A stretch of DNA of 64,000 bases from CAWAHD01 sp963781785 (GTDB lineage: Bacteria; Planctomycetota; Planctomycetia; Isosphaerales; Isosphaeraceae), in contig CAWAHD010000003.1 in NCBI GenBank assembly GCA_963781785.1, positions 496,001 through 560,000 of the forward strand, given 5' to 3'. Shown here one piece after another: positions 23,411 to 32,509 of the stretch. Under the pieces are notes generated by a model, which was not told where the DNA came from, did not search any database, and saw nothing but the letters and a program-made list of their open reading frames with translations. The translations under genes were made by a program, and so were the position numbers. Position 1 is the first letter of the stretch, and each line of letters begins with the position of its first letter.

Positions 23411-25702
23411 ATGGACGCTCCGGAGAATCCGTCTTCCACTCAAGACGTACACGCTTCCAGCGAGGATTCGCAGGAATCCTTTTCACTTCTTCATCCCACG
23501 AAGTTCGGGCGTTACACCATCCTCCGGCGCCTGGGCAAGGGTGCGTTCGGTGAGGTCTTTCTGGCCTTCGACGAAGAGCTTGACCGCCCGGTTGCGATCA
23601 AAGTTCCCCGCCCCGAGCGAGTCTCACAGCCCGAGGACATCGAGGCTTACCTCGAGGAAGCGCGTATCGTTGCGAACCTCGACCATCCCCATATCGTGCC
23701 CGTCTATGACGTGGGACGCACCGAAGGCGGTCTGTGCTTCGTCGTGTCCAAGTTCATCGAGGGAAGTGACCTTGCCAAGAGGACCAAGGACGCACGCCCC
23801 GGCTTTCACGAGTCGGCGGCACTGATGGCGACGGTCGCCGAAGCCTTGCACCATGCTCATACAACCGGTCTGGTCCATCGGGACATCAAGCCCGCCAACA
23901 TTCTGATCGATGGCTCAGGGAAGGCATTCGTTGCCGACTTCGGTCTTGCACTCAAGGACGAGGATTTCGGAAGGAGTGCCGGGATTGCGGGAACTCCTTC
24001 GTACATGAGTCCCGAGCAGGCCCGTGGCGAGGGGCATCGCGTCGATGGTCGCTCCGACATCTTCAGTCTGGGCGTGGTTTTCTACGAGCTCTTGACCGCT
24101 CGGCGACCGTTCGTTGCCAGAGCCCAGGACAAGCACGAGGCTCTCGACGAATTGCTGGACCTCATCGCCACGACCGAAGCCCGCCCGCCTCGCCAGATCG
24201 ATGACACGATTCCCAAGGAGCTGGAACGGATCGTGCAGAAGGCACTCTCGAAGCGGACGTCGGAGCGGTACAGCACCGCCAAGGACATGGCGGAAGACCT
24301 GCGCGTGTTCCTGCAAACCACAGGCGGCACGGTCTTGCCTGTTGCCTCTATGCTTCCGATCAGTACTCCACCAGGATCGACCCTGGAATCTGCTCCACCC
24401 CCACCAACTTCCAAGCAGTCCGACTCGGACCAGCGGCCGATCAGGGTCGTCCCGAAAGGGCTGCGATCCTTCGATGAGCAAGACGCCGACTTCTTTCTGG
24501 AATTGCTCCCCGGTCCTCGGGACCGAGATGGCCTGCCTGAGAGTATCCGATTCTGGAAGCGGAAGATCGAGCAGATCGATCCCGACCTGACATTCAAGTT
24601 TGGGCTGATCTACGGTCCCTCGGGCTGCGGCAAGTCATCGCTCGTGAAGGCGGGGCTCCTGCCCCGGCTGGGCAAGCATGTGCTTCAGGCGTACATCGAG
24701 GCGACCCCGGAGGAGACGGAAGCTCGGTTGAATAGGGGTTTGCGCAAAGTTTGTCCTGAACTGCCGCGAGGATTGGCGATGGTCGATTCGCTGGCGAACT
24801 TGCGGAGGGGGCGCAGCTTGCCACCTGAGCGCAAGGTGCTGCTGGTCCTGGATCAGTTCGAGCAATGGCTCCATGCGAAGCGAGGTGAGGAGAACACGGA
24901 ACTGGTCGCCGCGCTCAGGCACTGCGATGCCGAGCATGTTCAAGCCGTTGTGCTGGTGAGGGATGATTTCTGGCTGGCTGCCAGCCGGTTCATGAGGGAT
25001 CTGGACATCCGACTGCTCGAGGGAGAGAACAGCGCCCTGGTGGATCTCTTCGATCCCCGCCATGCCCAGAAAGTGCTGATGGCTTTCGGGCGGGCGTATG
25101 GGGCTTTGCCCGAACGGATCGGTGATCTCAGCAGCGATCAAGGTTCCTTTCTGGATCAAGCGATTTCCGGACTTGCGCAGGATGGGAAGATCATCTGTGT
25201 CCGGTTGGCGCTCTTCGCCGAGATGGTCAAAGGGAAACCCTGGACCCCAGCAACGCTCAAAGAGGTGGGCGGCACAGAAGGAATCGGTTTGGCGTTCCTT
25301 GAAGAGACCTTCAGCGCCTCGACCGCACCTCCCGAGCATCGCTTTCATCAGAAAGCAGCACAGGCGGTTCTCAAAGCTCTGCTGCCCGAGACCGGCACCG
25401 ACATCAAGGGGCAGATGAGATCGCGCCAGGAATTGCTCGAAGCTTCGGGGTATGCGAACCGCCCCAGGGACTTCGATGACCTGATCCACATTCTTGACCC
25501 TGAGCTTCGCCTGATCACGCCCACCGACCCTGAAGAGAAGGATGAAGGCGGAAGGACCTCGGAAAGGATGAAGGATGAAGGCGGAAGGATGAACGAAGAA
25601 AGGGAGATCGGGCCTGCGTCCGGTTCATCCTTCATCCTTCATCCTTTCGCTACTACCAGCTCACCCACGACTACCTGGTCCACTCCCTGCGGGACTGGTT
25701 AA
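23411..25702 (+). CDS. Ser/Thr protein kinase with STAND ATPase (5' part of a split gene)
   Basis: About 760 residues. Kinase domain 33-305: glycine loop LGKGAFGEVF, Lys in VAIKVPRPE, HRDIKPANIL, DFGLA, GTPSYMSPEQ. After a Pro-rich linker comes an nSTAND-type ATPase (about 350-720): Walker A GPSGCGKS (402-409) and Walker B VLLVLDQFEQWL. The original protein continued YQLTHDYLVHSLRDWL into the sulfatase-modifying-factor part at 25648, but a roughly 110-bp repeat shifts the frame. This looks like a membrane-anchored sensor kinase whose ATPase and C-terminal binding domain process a signal. ATG 23411 chosen; an in-frame TTG lies at 23396. Confidence 0.85.
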   Translation: MDAPENPSSTQDVHASSEDSQESFSLLHPTKFGRYTILRRLGKGAFGEVFLAFDEELDRPVAIKVPRPERVSQPEDIEAYLEEARIVANLDHPHIVPVYDVGRTEGGLCFVVSKFIEGSDLAKRTKDARPGFHESAALMATVAEALHHAHTTGLVHRDIKPANILIDGSGKAFVADFGLALKDEDFGRSAGIAGTPSYMSPEQARGEGHRVDGRSDIFSLGVVFYELLTARRPFVARAQDKHEALDELLDLIATTEARPPRQIDDTIPKELERIVQKALSKRTSERYSTAKDMAEDLRVFLQTTGGTVLPVASMLPISTPPGSTLESAPPPPTSKQSDSDQRPIRVVPKGLRSFDEQDADFFLELLPGPRDRDGLPESIRFWKRKIEQIDPDLTFKFGLIYGPSGCGKSSLVKAGLLPRLGKHVLQAYIEATPEETEARLNRGLRKVCPELPRGLAMVDSLANLRRGRSLPPERKVLLVLDQFEQWLHAKRGEENTELVAALRHCDAEHVQAVVLVRDDFWLAASRFMRDLDIRLLEGENSALVDLFDPRHAQKVLMAFGRAYGALPERIGDLSSDQGSFLDQAISGLAQDGKIICVRLALFAEMVKGKPWTPATLKEVGGTEGIGLAFLEETFSASTAPPEHRFHQKAAQAVLKALLPETGTDIKGQMRSRQELLEASGYANRPRDFDDLIHILDPELRLITPTDPEEKDEGGRTSERMKDEGGRMNEEREIGPASGSSFILHPFATTSSPTTTWSTPCGTG
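25537..25647. repeat. Hairpin repeat inserted in the kinase gene
   Basis: AAAGGATGAAGGATGAAGGC (25564 on) and the inverted TTCATCCTTCATCCTTCATC (about 25624-25643) form the arms of an imperfect hairpin. In planctomycetes such units translate as FILHPSS/MKDEGG peptides. The insert separates ITPTDPEEK from RYYQLTHDYL and changes the frame. Confidence 0.6.
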
Positions 25703-27522
25703 CCCGCAAGCAGAAGGAAACCCGCCGTGGACGGGCCGAGCTGCGGTTGGCGGAACGGGCCGCCCTGTGGCAGGCGAAGCCCGAGAACCGGCATCTGCCG
25801 TCGTGGTGGGAGTGTCTGACGGCGGTGTGGCTCGTACCGGCGAAGAACCGTACCCTGTCGCAGCAGACGATGCTGCGGAAGGCGGGGCGCGTTCATGGGG
25901 TCCGCTGGGTGAGCGCACTGGCCATTCTGCTGCTGATTGGATTCGTGATCGGGTATGTGATTGCGGCCGAACGCCGGCACAGCCTGGAGCGGCAGGTAGC
26001 CACGGCATTGGACGCGGTCCGGAACAACCGGGGACTGGCGGTTCCGTTTACCTTGCGCGATCTGGAGCGATTGCCGCCCGCGACGGTCGTCGCAGCGATG
26101 AAGGCGAAATACGCAGATCCCGATCCGCAGGGAAAGCTGGGGTTGGCCTATGCGATGGCGCGTTACGGCGAGGTCGACGTCCCGTTTCTCGTCTCGCAGA
26201 TCCAGCATTTGGCGTCCGAGGAAGTCGACAACCTTGCCGCCGCGTTAGGGTGTTCGCGAGCGGCGGCAACGGACGCCATTCAAGAGAAAGCTGCGTGGAG
26301 GAACTGGCGTCTCAAGGCGCGCCTGGCTATCGTCGCGCTCCACCTCGACGATGACCGCATCGCCGCCGACATGTGCCGCATCGACGATCGGCCCGATCCA
26401 ATCCAGCGTGCGATCTTCATCGACGAGCTGGCGGCATGGCACGGAGACGTCTCCAGACTGGCAGAGTATTCTCAGACGCGATCCGACGCGGCCCTTCGGT
26501 CAGGAATCTGCCTAGCGGTCGGTAGTATTCCGTTGGGACAGTTGACCGCTGGGGAGCGCAACAAAGCCTGGAAGCCGGTGCTCACGCAATGGTACGAGAC
26601 CGCATCGGACGGCGGCACGCACAGCGCGGCCGGCTGGGCACTGCACCAGTGGGGAATCGAGGCGCCCGCACTGCCGGCAACGAGCCACCCGAGCCAGGGC
26701 CGCCAGTGGCTCGTCAATTCGCTGGGCATGACGCTGCTCAAGATCAACCCCGGCGAGTTCGTGCGCAAAGAAGATCAATACCCTGGGGCAAAAAAGCAGA
26801 CTGTGCAACTGACGCGGGCCTTCTTTTTGAGTGACCGGGAGATCAGCGTTGGGCAGTTCCAGCAATTCATCAACGATGCAAATTGTCCGCAACGAGAGAA
26901 GCCCGACGAATGGCCAGGCGCCGACGCGAAAATCAGTTCAATGCCCGACCACCCGGTTCAACAGGTCAACTGGTACGACGCCGTGCTGTTCTGCAACTGG
27001 CTGAGCCGCAAGGACGGACGCACGGCATGCTATGAGCGAACCGGGAAGAAGGAGAAATCTCGAAACAACCAGAACCCGGATGTGGAGCATGACCAATGGC
27101 GGATGGTGCCGAGTGGAACCGGCTACCGCCTGCCGACGGAGGCGGAGTGGGAGTATTCCTGTCGCGCCGGCACGACGACCGAATTTGCCAGCGGGAGCGA
27201 TGAAGAGACGCTGCGGAAATATGCAGTGTTCAACACCGGTCGCACGGCTTCCTGCGGCGGCAAACTGCCAAACGGCTGGGGGCTCTTCGACATGCACGGG
27301 AATGTCTGGGAGTGGTGCTGGGACGGCTACGAGAAATACGATTTGAAGTCGCCAGCCGTTGATCCGACGGGCGCGGCTGGGATCCCCGTCCGCGTGATTC
27401 GGGGCGGGAGCTGGTACGACGACGCCGACTTCGCACAGGCGTCGTTCCGGGACGGGCGCTCGCCGGGGTACCGGTTCAGCTTCCTGGGTTTTCGCGTGGC
27501 CCGAGGCCAGTTTGGAGGATAG
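25648..27522 (+). CDS. 3' part of the kinase gene: membrane segment, repeat region, FGE-sulfatase domain
   Basis: Opens directly after the hairpin repeat with RYYQLTHDYLVHSLRDWLTRKQKE. A transmembrane helix (SALAILLLIGFVIGYVIA, about 25910-25965) is followed by helical repeats (LGLAYAMARYGEVDVPFL) and a formylglycine-generating-enzyme-like C-type-lectin-fold domain from about 26690: VNSLGMTLLKINPGEF, YRLPTEAEWEYSCRAGT, GLFDMHGNVWEWCWDGY, VIRGGSWYDDAD, FLGFRVAR. Such domains are the usual target of diversity-generating retroelements, whose reverse-transcriptase remnant lies 220 bp downstream. An internal ATG at 25747 could allow independent translation. Confidence 0.8.
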   Translation, partial: RYYQLTHDYLVHSLRDWLTRKQKETRRGRAELRLAERAALWQAKPENRHLPSWWECLTAVWLVPAKNRTLSQQTMLRKAGRVHGVRWVSALAILLLIGFVIGYVIAAERRHSLERQVATALDAVRNNRGLAVPFTLRDLERLPPATVVAAMKAKYADPDPQGKLGLAYAMARYGEVDVPFLVSQIQHLASEEVDNLAAALGCSRAAATDAIQEKAAWRNWRLKARLAIVALHLDDDRIAADMCRIDDRPDPIQRAIFIDELAAWHGDVSRLAEYSQTRSDAALRSGICLAVGSIPLGQLTAGERNKAWKPVLTQWYETASDGGTHSAAGWALHQWGIEAPALPATSHPSQGRQWLVNSLGMTLLKINPGEFVRKEDQYPGAKKQTVQLTRAFFLSDREISVGQFQQFINDANCPQREKPDEWPGADAKISSMPDHPVQQVNWYDAVLFCNWLSRKDGRTACYERTGKKEKSRNNQNPDVEHDQWRMVPSGTGYRLPTEAEWEYSCRAGTTTEFASGSDEETLRKYAVFNTGRTASCGGKLPNGWGLFDMHGNVWEWCWDGYEKYDLKSPAVDPTGAAGIPVRVIRGGSWYDDADFAQASFRDGRSPGYRFSFLGFRVARGQFGG

Positions 27523-27661
27523 GGAAAGCGTAGCCCATCGCGCCGGCGATCGGGGCGGAGCGAAGCGAGGGGCGGAGCCCCCAGCCCCCGAGGAGCCGGA
27601 GAGATGGGCGGAGCGCGGGCTGTTGCCTGGATGCGTGGATTGATAAATAAAGATGGACATC

Positions 27662-27751
27662 ATGATGGCTTATCGCGTGTTCACTTTACCGTTCCATAAC
27701 CCTGGGGCGGCGGAGACGGAGTTGAACGGGTTTCTGACGAGCCATCGATGA
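27662..27751 (+). pseudogene. 5' fragment of a retroelement-associated accessory gene
   Basis: MMAYRVFTLPFHNPGAAETE continues LNGFLTSHR then stops. The pattern matches the N-terminus of small proteins (HRDC-type accessory) encoded before DGR reverse transcriptases. The rest is deleted; reverse-transcriptase sequence follows immediately in another frame. Confidence 0.45.
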
Positions 27752-28025
27752 AAATCTCGACGCTCTCCGGTGTTCGTTACAGGACGGCAGTGTGGCTCTC
27801 GGGGAATCGCATCAATTCACCATTCGCGACCCCAAGGAGCGAGTCGTAACGGCTCTTTGCTTTCGGGAACGCGTCCTGCACCACGCAATCATGAACGTCT
27901 GCGAGCCGGTGTTCGAGCGCTGGCTGATCTCGGACACGTTCGCCTGCCGCGAGGGGAAAGGACGTCTGGCCGCGCTCGATCGGGCGCGACAGTCGAGCCG
28001 CGGATCCGGCGCAGAACCCGGTTAA
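27744..28025 (+). pseudogene. DGR-type reverse transcriptase fragment
   Basis: Reads ENLDALRCSLQDGSVALGE, HQFTIRDPKERVVTALCF, RERVLHHAIMNVCEPVFE, LISDTFACREGKGRLAAL. These are blocks 0-2 of reverse transcriptases of diversity-generating retroelements and group-II-like elements. It begins abruptly without a start and breaks off after RARQ (about 27995), before the YxDD catalytic block. The element is dead, but the fragment sits just downstream of the gene ending in an FGE-sulfatase domain, the classic DGR target. Confidence 0.65.
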
Positions 28026-28069
28026 GCCGTGAAATTGTTCGGGTATAATGTGCGGCAGGAGGTGACCCC

Positions 28070-28822
28070 ATGCCGATGCACGATTGGTCGCGAATCCCGG
28101 CGGGTCTGTTCCACGATTTCCACCAAACTTGGTCGATTCAGATCAAGTTGGCGCTCAATGCCGGAATCCTGCCGAAGGGTCTCTCCGCCTTGGTCGAACG
28201 ACGGAGTGGCCCACGGGAATCGGACGTTCTGGCGATCGAGAGCCTTGGCAGGCCGCGCTCGGAATTCGGTTCAGACGCCGGCGTGGCGACGTCGGTGCCT
28301 CCCGTCACTCGATTCGTGGGCCGAACCTCGAAGCAGATCTACGCCTCCCGCGCGAACCGCATCGTGGTCAAGCACCGCCTGGGGCGCACGATCGCCGTGA
28401 TCGAAATCGTCTCGCCGGGAAATAAGGACAGCCGCGCGGCGCTGCGAGACTTCGTTGAGAAAGTCATCGACTTCCTGCGCGCGGGGATTCATGTCCTCGT
28501 GATCGACCTGTTCCCCCCAACACCGCGCGACCCCTTTGGCATGCACAAGGCGATCTGGGACGAGATCGAAGAAAAGGACTTTGCATTTCCCGATGGGAAG
28601 GATCGCATTCTGGCATCGTACGAAACCGGAGAGGTGCAAGCCTATTACGTCGAAGCGATTGGCGTTGGTGACATTCTGCCGGAAATGCCACTTTTCCTGA
28701 GAAATGGCTGGCGGGTACCCGTGCCGTTGGAATCGACCTATCTCGCAACCTGGAACACCAGCCCCGAGGATTTCCGCGTGGCCGTCGAGACCGGCGTGAT
28801 GCCGGAACTGGATGCCGAGTAA
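28070..28822 (+). CDS. DUF4058 family protein
   Basis: 250 residues starting MPMHDWSRIPAGLFHDFHQ, the diagnostic N-terminus of DUF4058. The core VKHRLGRTIAVIEIVSPGNKDSRAAL and GIHVLVIDLFPPTPRDPFGMHKAIW carries the E-V-S-P-x-N-K pattern shared with the copies at 2478 and 61135. AGGAGGTGACC stands 5 bp before the ATG, a near-perfect ribosome-binding site. Function unknown; the fold resembles restriction-endonuclease-like proteins such as Uma2. Intact. Confidence 0.9.
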   Translation: MPMHDWSRIPAGLFHDFHQTWSIQIKLALNAGILPKGLSALVERRSGPRESDVLAIESLGRPRSEFGSDAGVATSVPPVTRFVGRTSKQIYASRANRIVVKHRLGRTIAVIEIVSPGNKDSRAALRDFVEKVIDFLRAGIHVLVIDLFPPTPRDPFGMHKAIWDEIEEKDFAFPDGKDRILASYETGEVQAYYVEAIGVGDILPEMPLFLRNGWRVPVPLESTYLATWNTSPEDFRVAVETGVMPELDAE

Positions 28823-29187
28823 GATCCCGCGCTGCTCGGCGCTCTTGTGCTGCGCCAGAAGAAGCTGGCCGAGCCGTTGCCAATCGGGGAGTGCGAATGA
28901 GACACGCCAAGCCAACCCAAAGCGTAAGCGAGGTCTGGGTTTCGCTGTTCGTGGTGTCCCGGAACCATCGTCAAGAACATCTGTCCCAGGAAGGTCAGGA
29001 AGCCACCTTCCGATGGATTCTGGCCATCCGCGCCGAGGAGGCTGTTAGCGGACGGCATCCGCCGCGCCGCTGATTTTCTTCACCAGAGAGAGCGTGGACT
29101 GATTTTTCCAGCCCACGGCGGCCAGACCCTCGTCTGCTTCGGGGCGGGGCGTTCAACAATCAACCGTCGAAAGTCCGCTCGACGAAC
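28823..29187. other. Intergenic stretch with one REP copy
   Basis: A REP-like copy CCAACCCAAAGCGTAAGCGA lies at 28912-28931 (same family as around the transposase at 20066). No gene is recognised; scraps of coding-like sequence (ALVLRQKKLAEPLPIGE, about 28836) follow the DUF4058 gene. Confidence 0.5.
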
Positions 29188-29850
29188 TCATTCGGCCCAG
29201 TGAATTGGCCGTGAGCGATCGTAATAGACGGCCGCGACGTCACCTGATGGTAACTCGTATATGCCGTCAAGCACGAAGACGTCTTGCGGCCTGAATGAAG
29301 ACTCGTCGTCCCCGGGCTCAAGCTTGACGGTCCGGGTCTTGCCGACTTCATCAGTCGGAAGCACGACGAAGTCTGGGATTTTTTCCGGGAAGTGTCGGCG
29401 CGTGTCCTCAGGTGTCAGGTAACTGACAACGATTCCATCGGGGAGACTGACGGGCAGGAGCGGTTTCTTGTCGCGGTATGGGATCGCCCAGATGAGGCCG
29501 TCTGATAAGAGCCCGATCATGGTGCCGGGTTTGGGTAAACTCACGTTCCACCGACCTTTCGCTCCAGGTAATCTCCGATGCCAATTCGCACGAGCGCAGC
29601 GAGACGCGCACCCATTGTAGTACCAGGGCGCAATCGTGCGACAGGCGTCGGGGGACTCCTCCGTCGCTGCGGGTTTGACGGCGGGGGTTTCGGCCAGTTT
29701 CGGCAACCGGTTTCTCGGCAGGCATACCGCCATCGACCGGGTGACCGTGACGACGTCGAACCGCACCTGGTAGCCGATCAACACGTGCGCCGCCGAGGGT
29801 TCCATTGCGTATTTCTTGACGAGCCAACCGGTCATGTCGCTCGTGGCCAT
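29188..29850 (-). CDS. Acetamidase/formamidase C-terminal fragment fused to an unrecognised region
   Basis: 220 residues. The first 50 (MATSDMTGWLVKKYAMEPSA, AHVLIGYQVRFDVVTVTRSM) match the C-terminal part of acetamidase/formamidase enzymes, which hydrolyse short amides; the catalytic N-terminal two-thirds are missing. The following 150 residues (PGTMIGLLSDGLIWAIPYRD, LPDGIVVSYLTPEDTRRHF, FRPQDVFVLDGIYELPSG) look like a genuine but unidentified beta-rich domain. The natural start of that part cannot be placed. I read this as a truncated amidase joined to another gene. No activity as an amidase is expected. Confidence 0.5.
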   Translation of the reverse strand: MATSDMTGWLVKKYAMEPSAAHVLIGYQVRFDVVTVTRSMAVCLPRNRLPKLAETPAVKPAATEESPDACRTIAPWYYNGCASRCARANWHRRLPGAKGRWNVSLPKPGTMIGLLSDGLIWAIPYRDKKPLLPVSLPDGIVVSYLTPEDTRRHFPEKIPDFVVLPTDEVGKTRTVKLEPGDDESSFRPQDVFVLDGIYELPSGDVAAVYYDRSRPIHWAE

Positions 29851-29929
29851 CTTCGACAGAACCGCGGCTCGTCAACAATCAACGGCGGTGAATCCCGGAT
29901 CCCTATTTGAGGTGGCTGAGATGAGGTCC

Positions 29930-29957
29930 ATGTCACAAGCGCACGCGAAACGGACAT
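29930..29957 (+). repeat. 28-bp inverted-ended repeat, copy a
   Basis: ATGTCACAAGCGCACGCGAA then ACGGACAT. The ends ATGTC/GACAT are inverted. Near copies lie at 32436-32463 (opposite strand) and 35961-35988. Confidence 0.6.
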
Positions 29958-30108
29958 CTTTCTGAAAGCGGTTTGTGTGGCTAATGCCGACCAATACGGC
30001 TAGAACGAATGAGCCTCTTTTCTGTTCGCTCAGCCAGGTCTCGCCGAAAAATCGGGATCGGCGGCGGAACGACTCGATCAACAGGGCGAATCCGCCGGGG
30101 TTACAACC

Positions 30109-32403
30109 GTGCAGTGGGCTCAACCGCGACCGACCGAGCTGGCTCTGTTCTTGGGTCTGGCTCTGCTGGTCCTGCTGGGGCTTGCTCGCTGGTTCTCCGC
30201 GGCGCCGGCCGCGCACTCATGGCTCTTTTTTCTTCTTCGGGCAGGGGCGCTCGCCGTGCTTGTTCTCATCCTGCTAGGCCCGACACGAGTGCGCGAGACT
30301 CAACAGCCTGGTCGAGAACCGGGCGCTATTTATCTCATCGACGCCTCGCGCAGCATGGCCCTGGGAACTCCGGAGAGCCGGCACGACCAGGTGCGGCGGA
30401 TGATCGACGAAGTGAACGGATTGCTGCGCCCGGGCCCCACGCTGAGGATCGAGTTTTACCGTTTCGGTGACCGGCTGGAGGCGCTCCCCGACGCGACCGT
30501 ACCTGTCACCGAGGATTCCGAGACCCACATGGTTTCCGCTGTGGAGCAGTTGCCATCGAGATTCGCTGTTGGCTTGCCCGTCGGCGTGGTTGTTTTCTCC
30601 GACGGACGGACGACCGAGCCCGAGGCCGAGGCCCTCGACGCGGCGGCGCGCGGTTATGCCCGGCTTGGCGTCCCGGTTCATGTCGTTCCGGTGGGTGATC
30701 CCCGGACGGCCGGCGACGTTGCGGTGGCGGACGTCATCGCCCCGCGAGATCCGCCGGCGGGTACAAAAATGCCGGTCTCGGTCGTGGTGCGCAGCCAGGG
30801 ATATTCCGGACGCCGCGCGGAGATTCAGATCCGTTTCCAGGAAGAGACAGCACGCGAGCCGCTCGCAGTCCTGCCCATTTTGCTGTCTGACGGCAAACAA
30901 ACTCATCAGTTGGTCATCGAGACCGATCGCGCCGGCAGCCGCATTCTTCTCGCCGAGGTGACCGAGCTCGATCACGAGGCGACCGGGCAGAACAACCGGG
31001 TTCCGTTTCGGATGACCCCTCGAACGAAGAAGGTCCGTGTCATCTACATGGAAGGAGGCCCCCCGAACGGGTACCGGCGGTTGAGCGAGGCGCTGGCGGA
31101 GGACCCGGACATCGAGTGCCTCGACATCGGGACCGTGTTTCGTGTCGCAGGCCGGACTGGCCTGGCCAGAAAGAACGATTCGCGTCGAGGCTATCCCGAC
31201 ACGCGAGCTGAGCTGTTTGAGTACGACGTCGTCATCTGTAGCGACATCGCGCGCGACAGCTTCACGCAAGACCAGCTCAACTGGACGGTTGAGCTGGTCG
31301 CTGAACGTGGCGGCGGATTCGCCATGGTCGGCGGTAACCAAAGCTACGGAGCGGGACAGTATCACAAGACCGTGTGGAATGGCCTCATTCCCGTGGACAT
31401 GGGGCAATGGGGCCTGGAACGCGGGTTTGAGAATATCATCTATTGGGGCGCCGGCCGGTTATTCCGCGTGGTGGTGCCGCCGGAAGCCCAGGGACATCCG
31501 ATCTGGCACTTCGCCGACGACCGCGCGCGGAACCGGACGATTCTGGAGAAGATGCCTGTCTTTTATGGCTGCAACCTGGTGGACCGGCTCAAGCCGGCGG
31601 CGACGATCCTGGGACAGAGCGACCGGACTCTGCTGACCGTGGGGAAGGCGCCGATCTTTTCCTGCGAGGCTTTCGGTCAAGGCCGCACCTTCGCCATGCT
31701 GACGGACACGACGCCCGACTGGGGCCGCGACTTCGAGAAATCATGGGGCGAGAATGGGGATAATCGCTACTTCCGCCGGTTCTGGCGGAACGTCGTCTCG
31801 TGGCTGGGGGAGAACTCGGCCGGCAGAAGCCGCCGGCTGCGCGTCGAGACCGACAAGCTCGTCTACGGACCAGGTGAGCCTGTCCACGTCAGTGCCCGCG
31901 CCTTCGACACACAGAAGGAAGTGACGACGCGGTATCGCCTGCAGGCACGACTCAGCCTTTCCGGTGTTGCGCCCGGTTCAGCCTCGGTTCGCGACATGGC
32001 TCCGCGCACCGACCGGCCCGACTACGAGGCCGTCCTGGCCTGTCCGACAACGGAGGCCAGCCAACCTGGCGGCTTTCGCACTGCAATCGCTCTGGTCACG
32101 GCCTTCGAGGGCGAACGCGAGGTTGCGCGGGCAGACCTTGAAATCCAGGTACGCGACGATCCCCTGGAGTTCCGAGACCCCCGGCCCGACCCTGGTCGAC
32201 TGGCCGCTTTGGCGGAAGGGAGCGGAGGACAGGTCGTTCACGACGCGCGATCGCTGGCGGCGCTCTTGAAAGCCGCCAAACGAAGCCCTGGGGTCCGGGT
32301 CGTCTCTCGCTCGCCCATCTGGGACCATCCGCTTTTATGGGCACTCTTGCTGGCCTTGCTCGTTATCGAGTGGATCGTCCGGCGGCGGCGCGGATTGGGG
32401 TGA
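30109..32403 (+). CDS. VWA/glutamine-amidotransferase-like membrane protein
   Basis: 764 residues. Two N-terminal helices (ELALFLGLALLVLLGLARW; SWLFFLLRAGALAVLVLILL) and one at the C-terminus (LLWALLLALLVIEWI) anchor a large periplasmic part. A von Willebrand A-type domain follows the second helix (IYLIDASRSMALG, DxSxS metal site; VVVFSDGRTTEPE), and around 290-560 lies a class-I glutamine-amidotransferase-like fold (VRVIYMEGGPPNGYRR, ELVAERGGGFAMVGGNQSYG) lacking the catalytic Cys triad. Proteins of this layout accompany BatA/MoxR-type systems in planctomycetes; the neighbours here give no MoxR partner. GTG 30109 start. Confidence 0.85.
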   Translation: MQWAQPRPTELALFLGLALLVLLGLARWFSAAPAAHSWLFFLLRAGALAVLVLILLGPTRVRETQQPGREPGAIYLIDASRSMALGTPESRHDQVRRMIDEVNGLLRPGPTLRIEFYRFGDRLEALPDATVPVTEDSETHMVSAVEQLPSRFAVGLPVGVVVFSDGRTTEPEAEALDAAARGYARLGVPVHVVPVGDPRTAGDVAVADVIAPRDPPAGTKMPVSVVVRSQGYSGRRAEIQIRFQEETAREPLAVLPILLSDGKQTHQLVIETDRAGSRILLAEVTELDHEATGQNNRVPFRMTPRTKKVRVIYMEGGPPNGYRRLSEALAEDPDIECLDIGTVFRVAGRTGLARKNDSRRGYPDTRAELFEYDVVICSDIARDSFTQDQLNWTVELVAERGGGFAMVGGNQSYGAGQYHKTVWNGLIPVDMGQWGLERGFENIIYWGAGRLFRVVVPPEAQGHPIWHFADDRARNRTILEKMPVFYGCNLVDRLKPAATILGQSDRTLLTVGKAPIFSCEAFGQGRTFAMLTDTTPDWGRDFEKSWGENGDNRYFRRFWRNVVSWLGENSAGRSRRLRVETDKLVYGPGEPVHVSARAFDTQKEVTTRYRLQARLSLSGVAPGSASVRDMAPRTDRPDYEAVLACPTTEASQPGGFRTAIALVTAFEGEREVARADLEIQVRDDPLEFRDPRPDPGRLAALAEGSGGQVVHDARSLAALLKAAKRSPGVRVVSRSPIWDHPLLWALLLALLVIEWIVRRRRGLG

Positions 32404-32435
32404 TTCTCTCTCGACGGAGACTCACTTCGAGGAAG

Positions 32436-32463
32436 ATGTCCGTTTCGCGTGCGATTGTGCCAC
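32436..32463 (-). repeat. 28-bp inverted-ended repeat, copy b
   Basis: ATGTCCGTTTCGCGTGCGAT followed by TGTG, the reverse complement of copies a and c with one degenerate end (GCCAC for GACAT). Lies 32 bp after the VWA gene stop. Confidence 0.6.
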
Positions 32464-32509
32464 AATCGCAGCGTTTTTATCCGCCGGTCGGCAAATTCAC
32501 TGGCGCGGC

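Noticed and set aside
27536..27610. Template repeat of a diversity-generating retroelement in the GC-rich stretch after the FGE domain
   Set aside because: Direct comparison with 27380-27522 shows no alignable copy with adenine substitutions; the stretch is simple GGGGCGGAG-type repeat.
30109..32403. Functional glutamine amidotransferase
   Set aside because: The amidotransferase-like fold is present, but I find no nucleophile-elbow Cys with the His-x-Glu pair; the domain is probably only structural.
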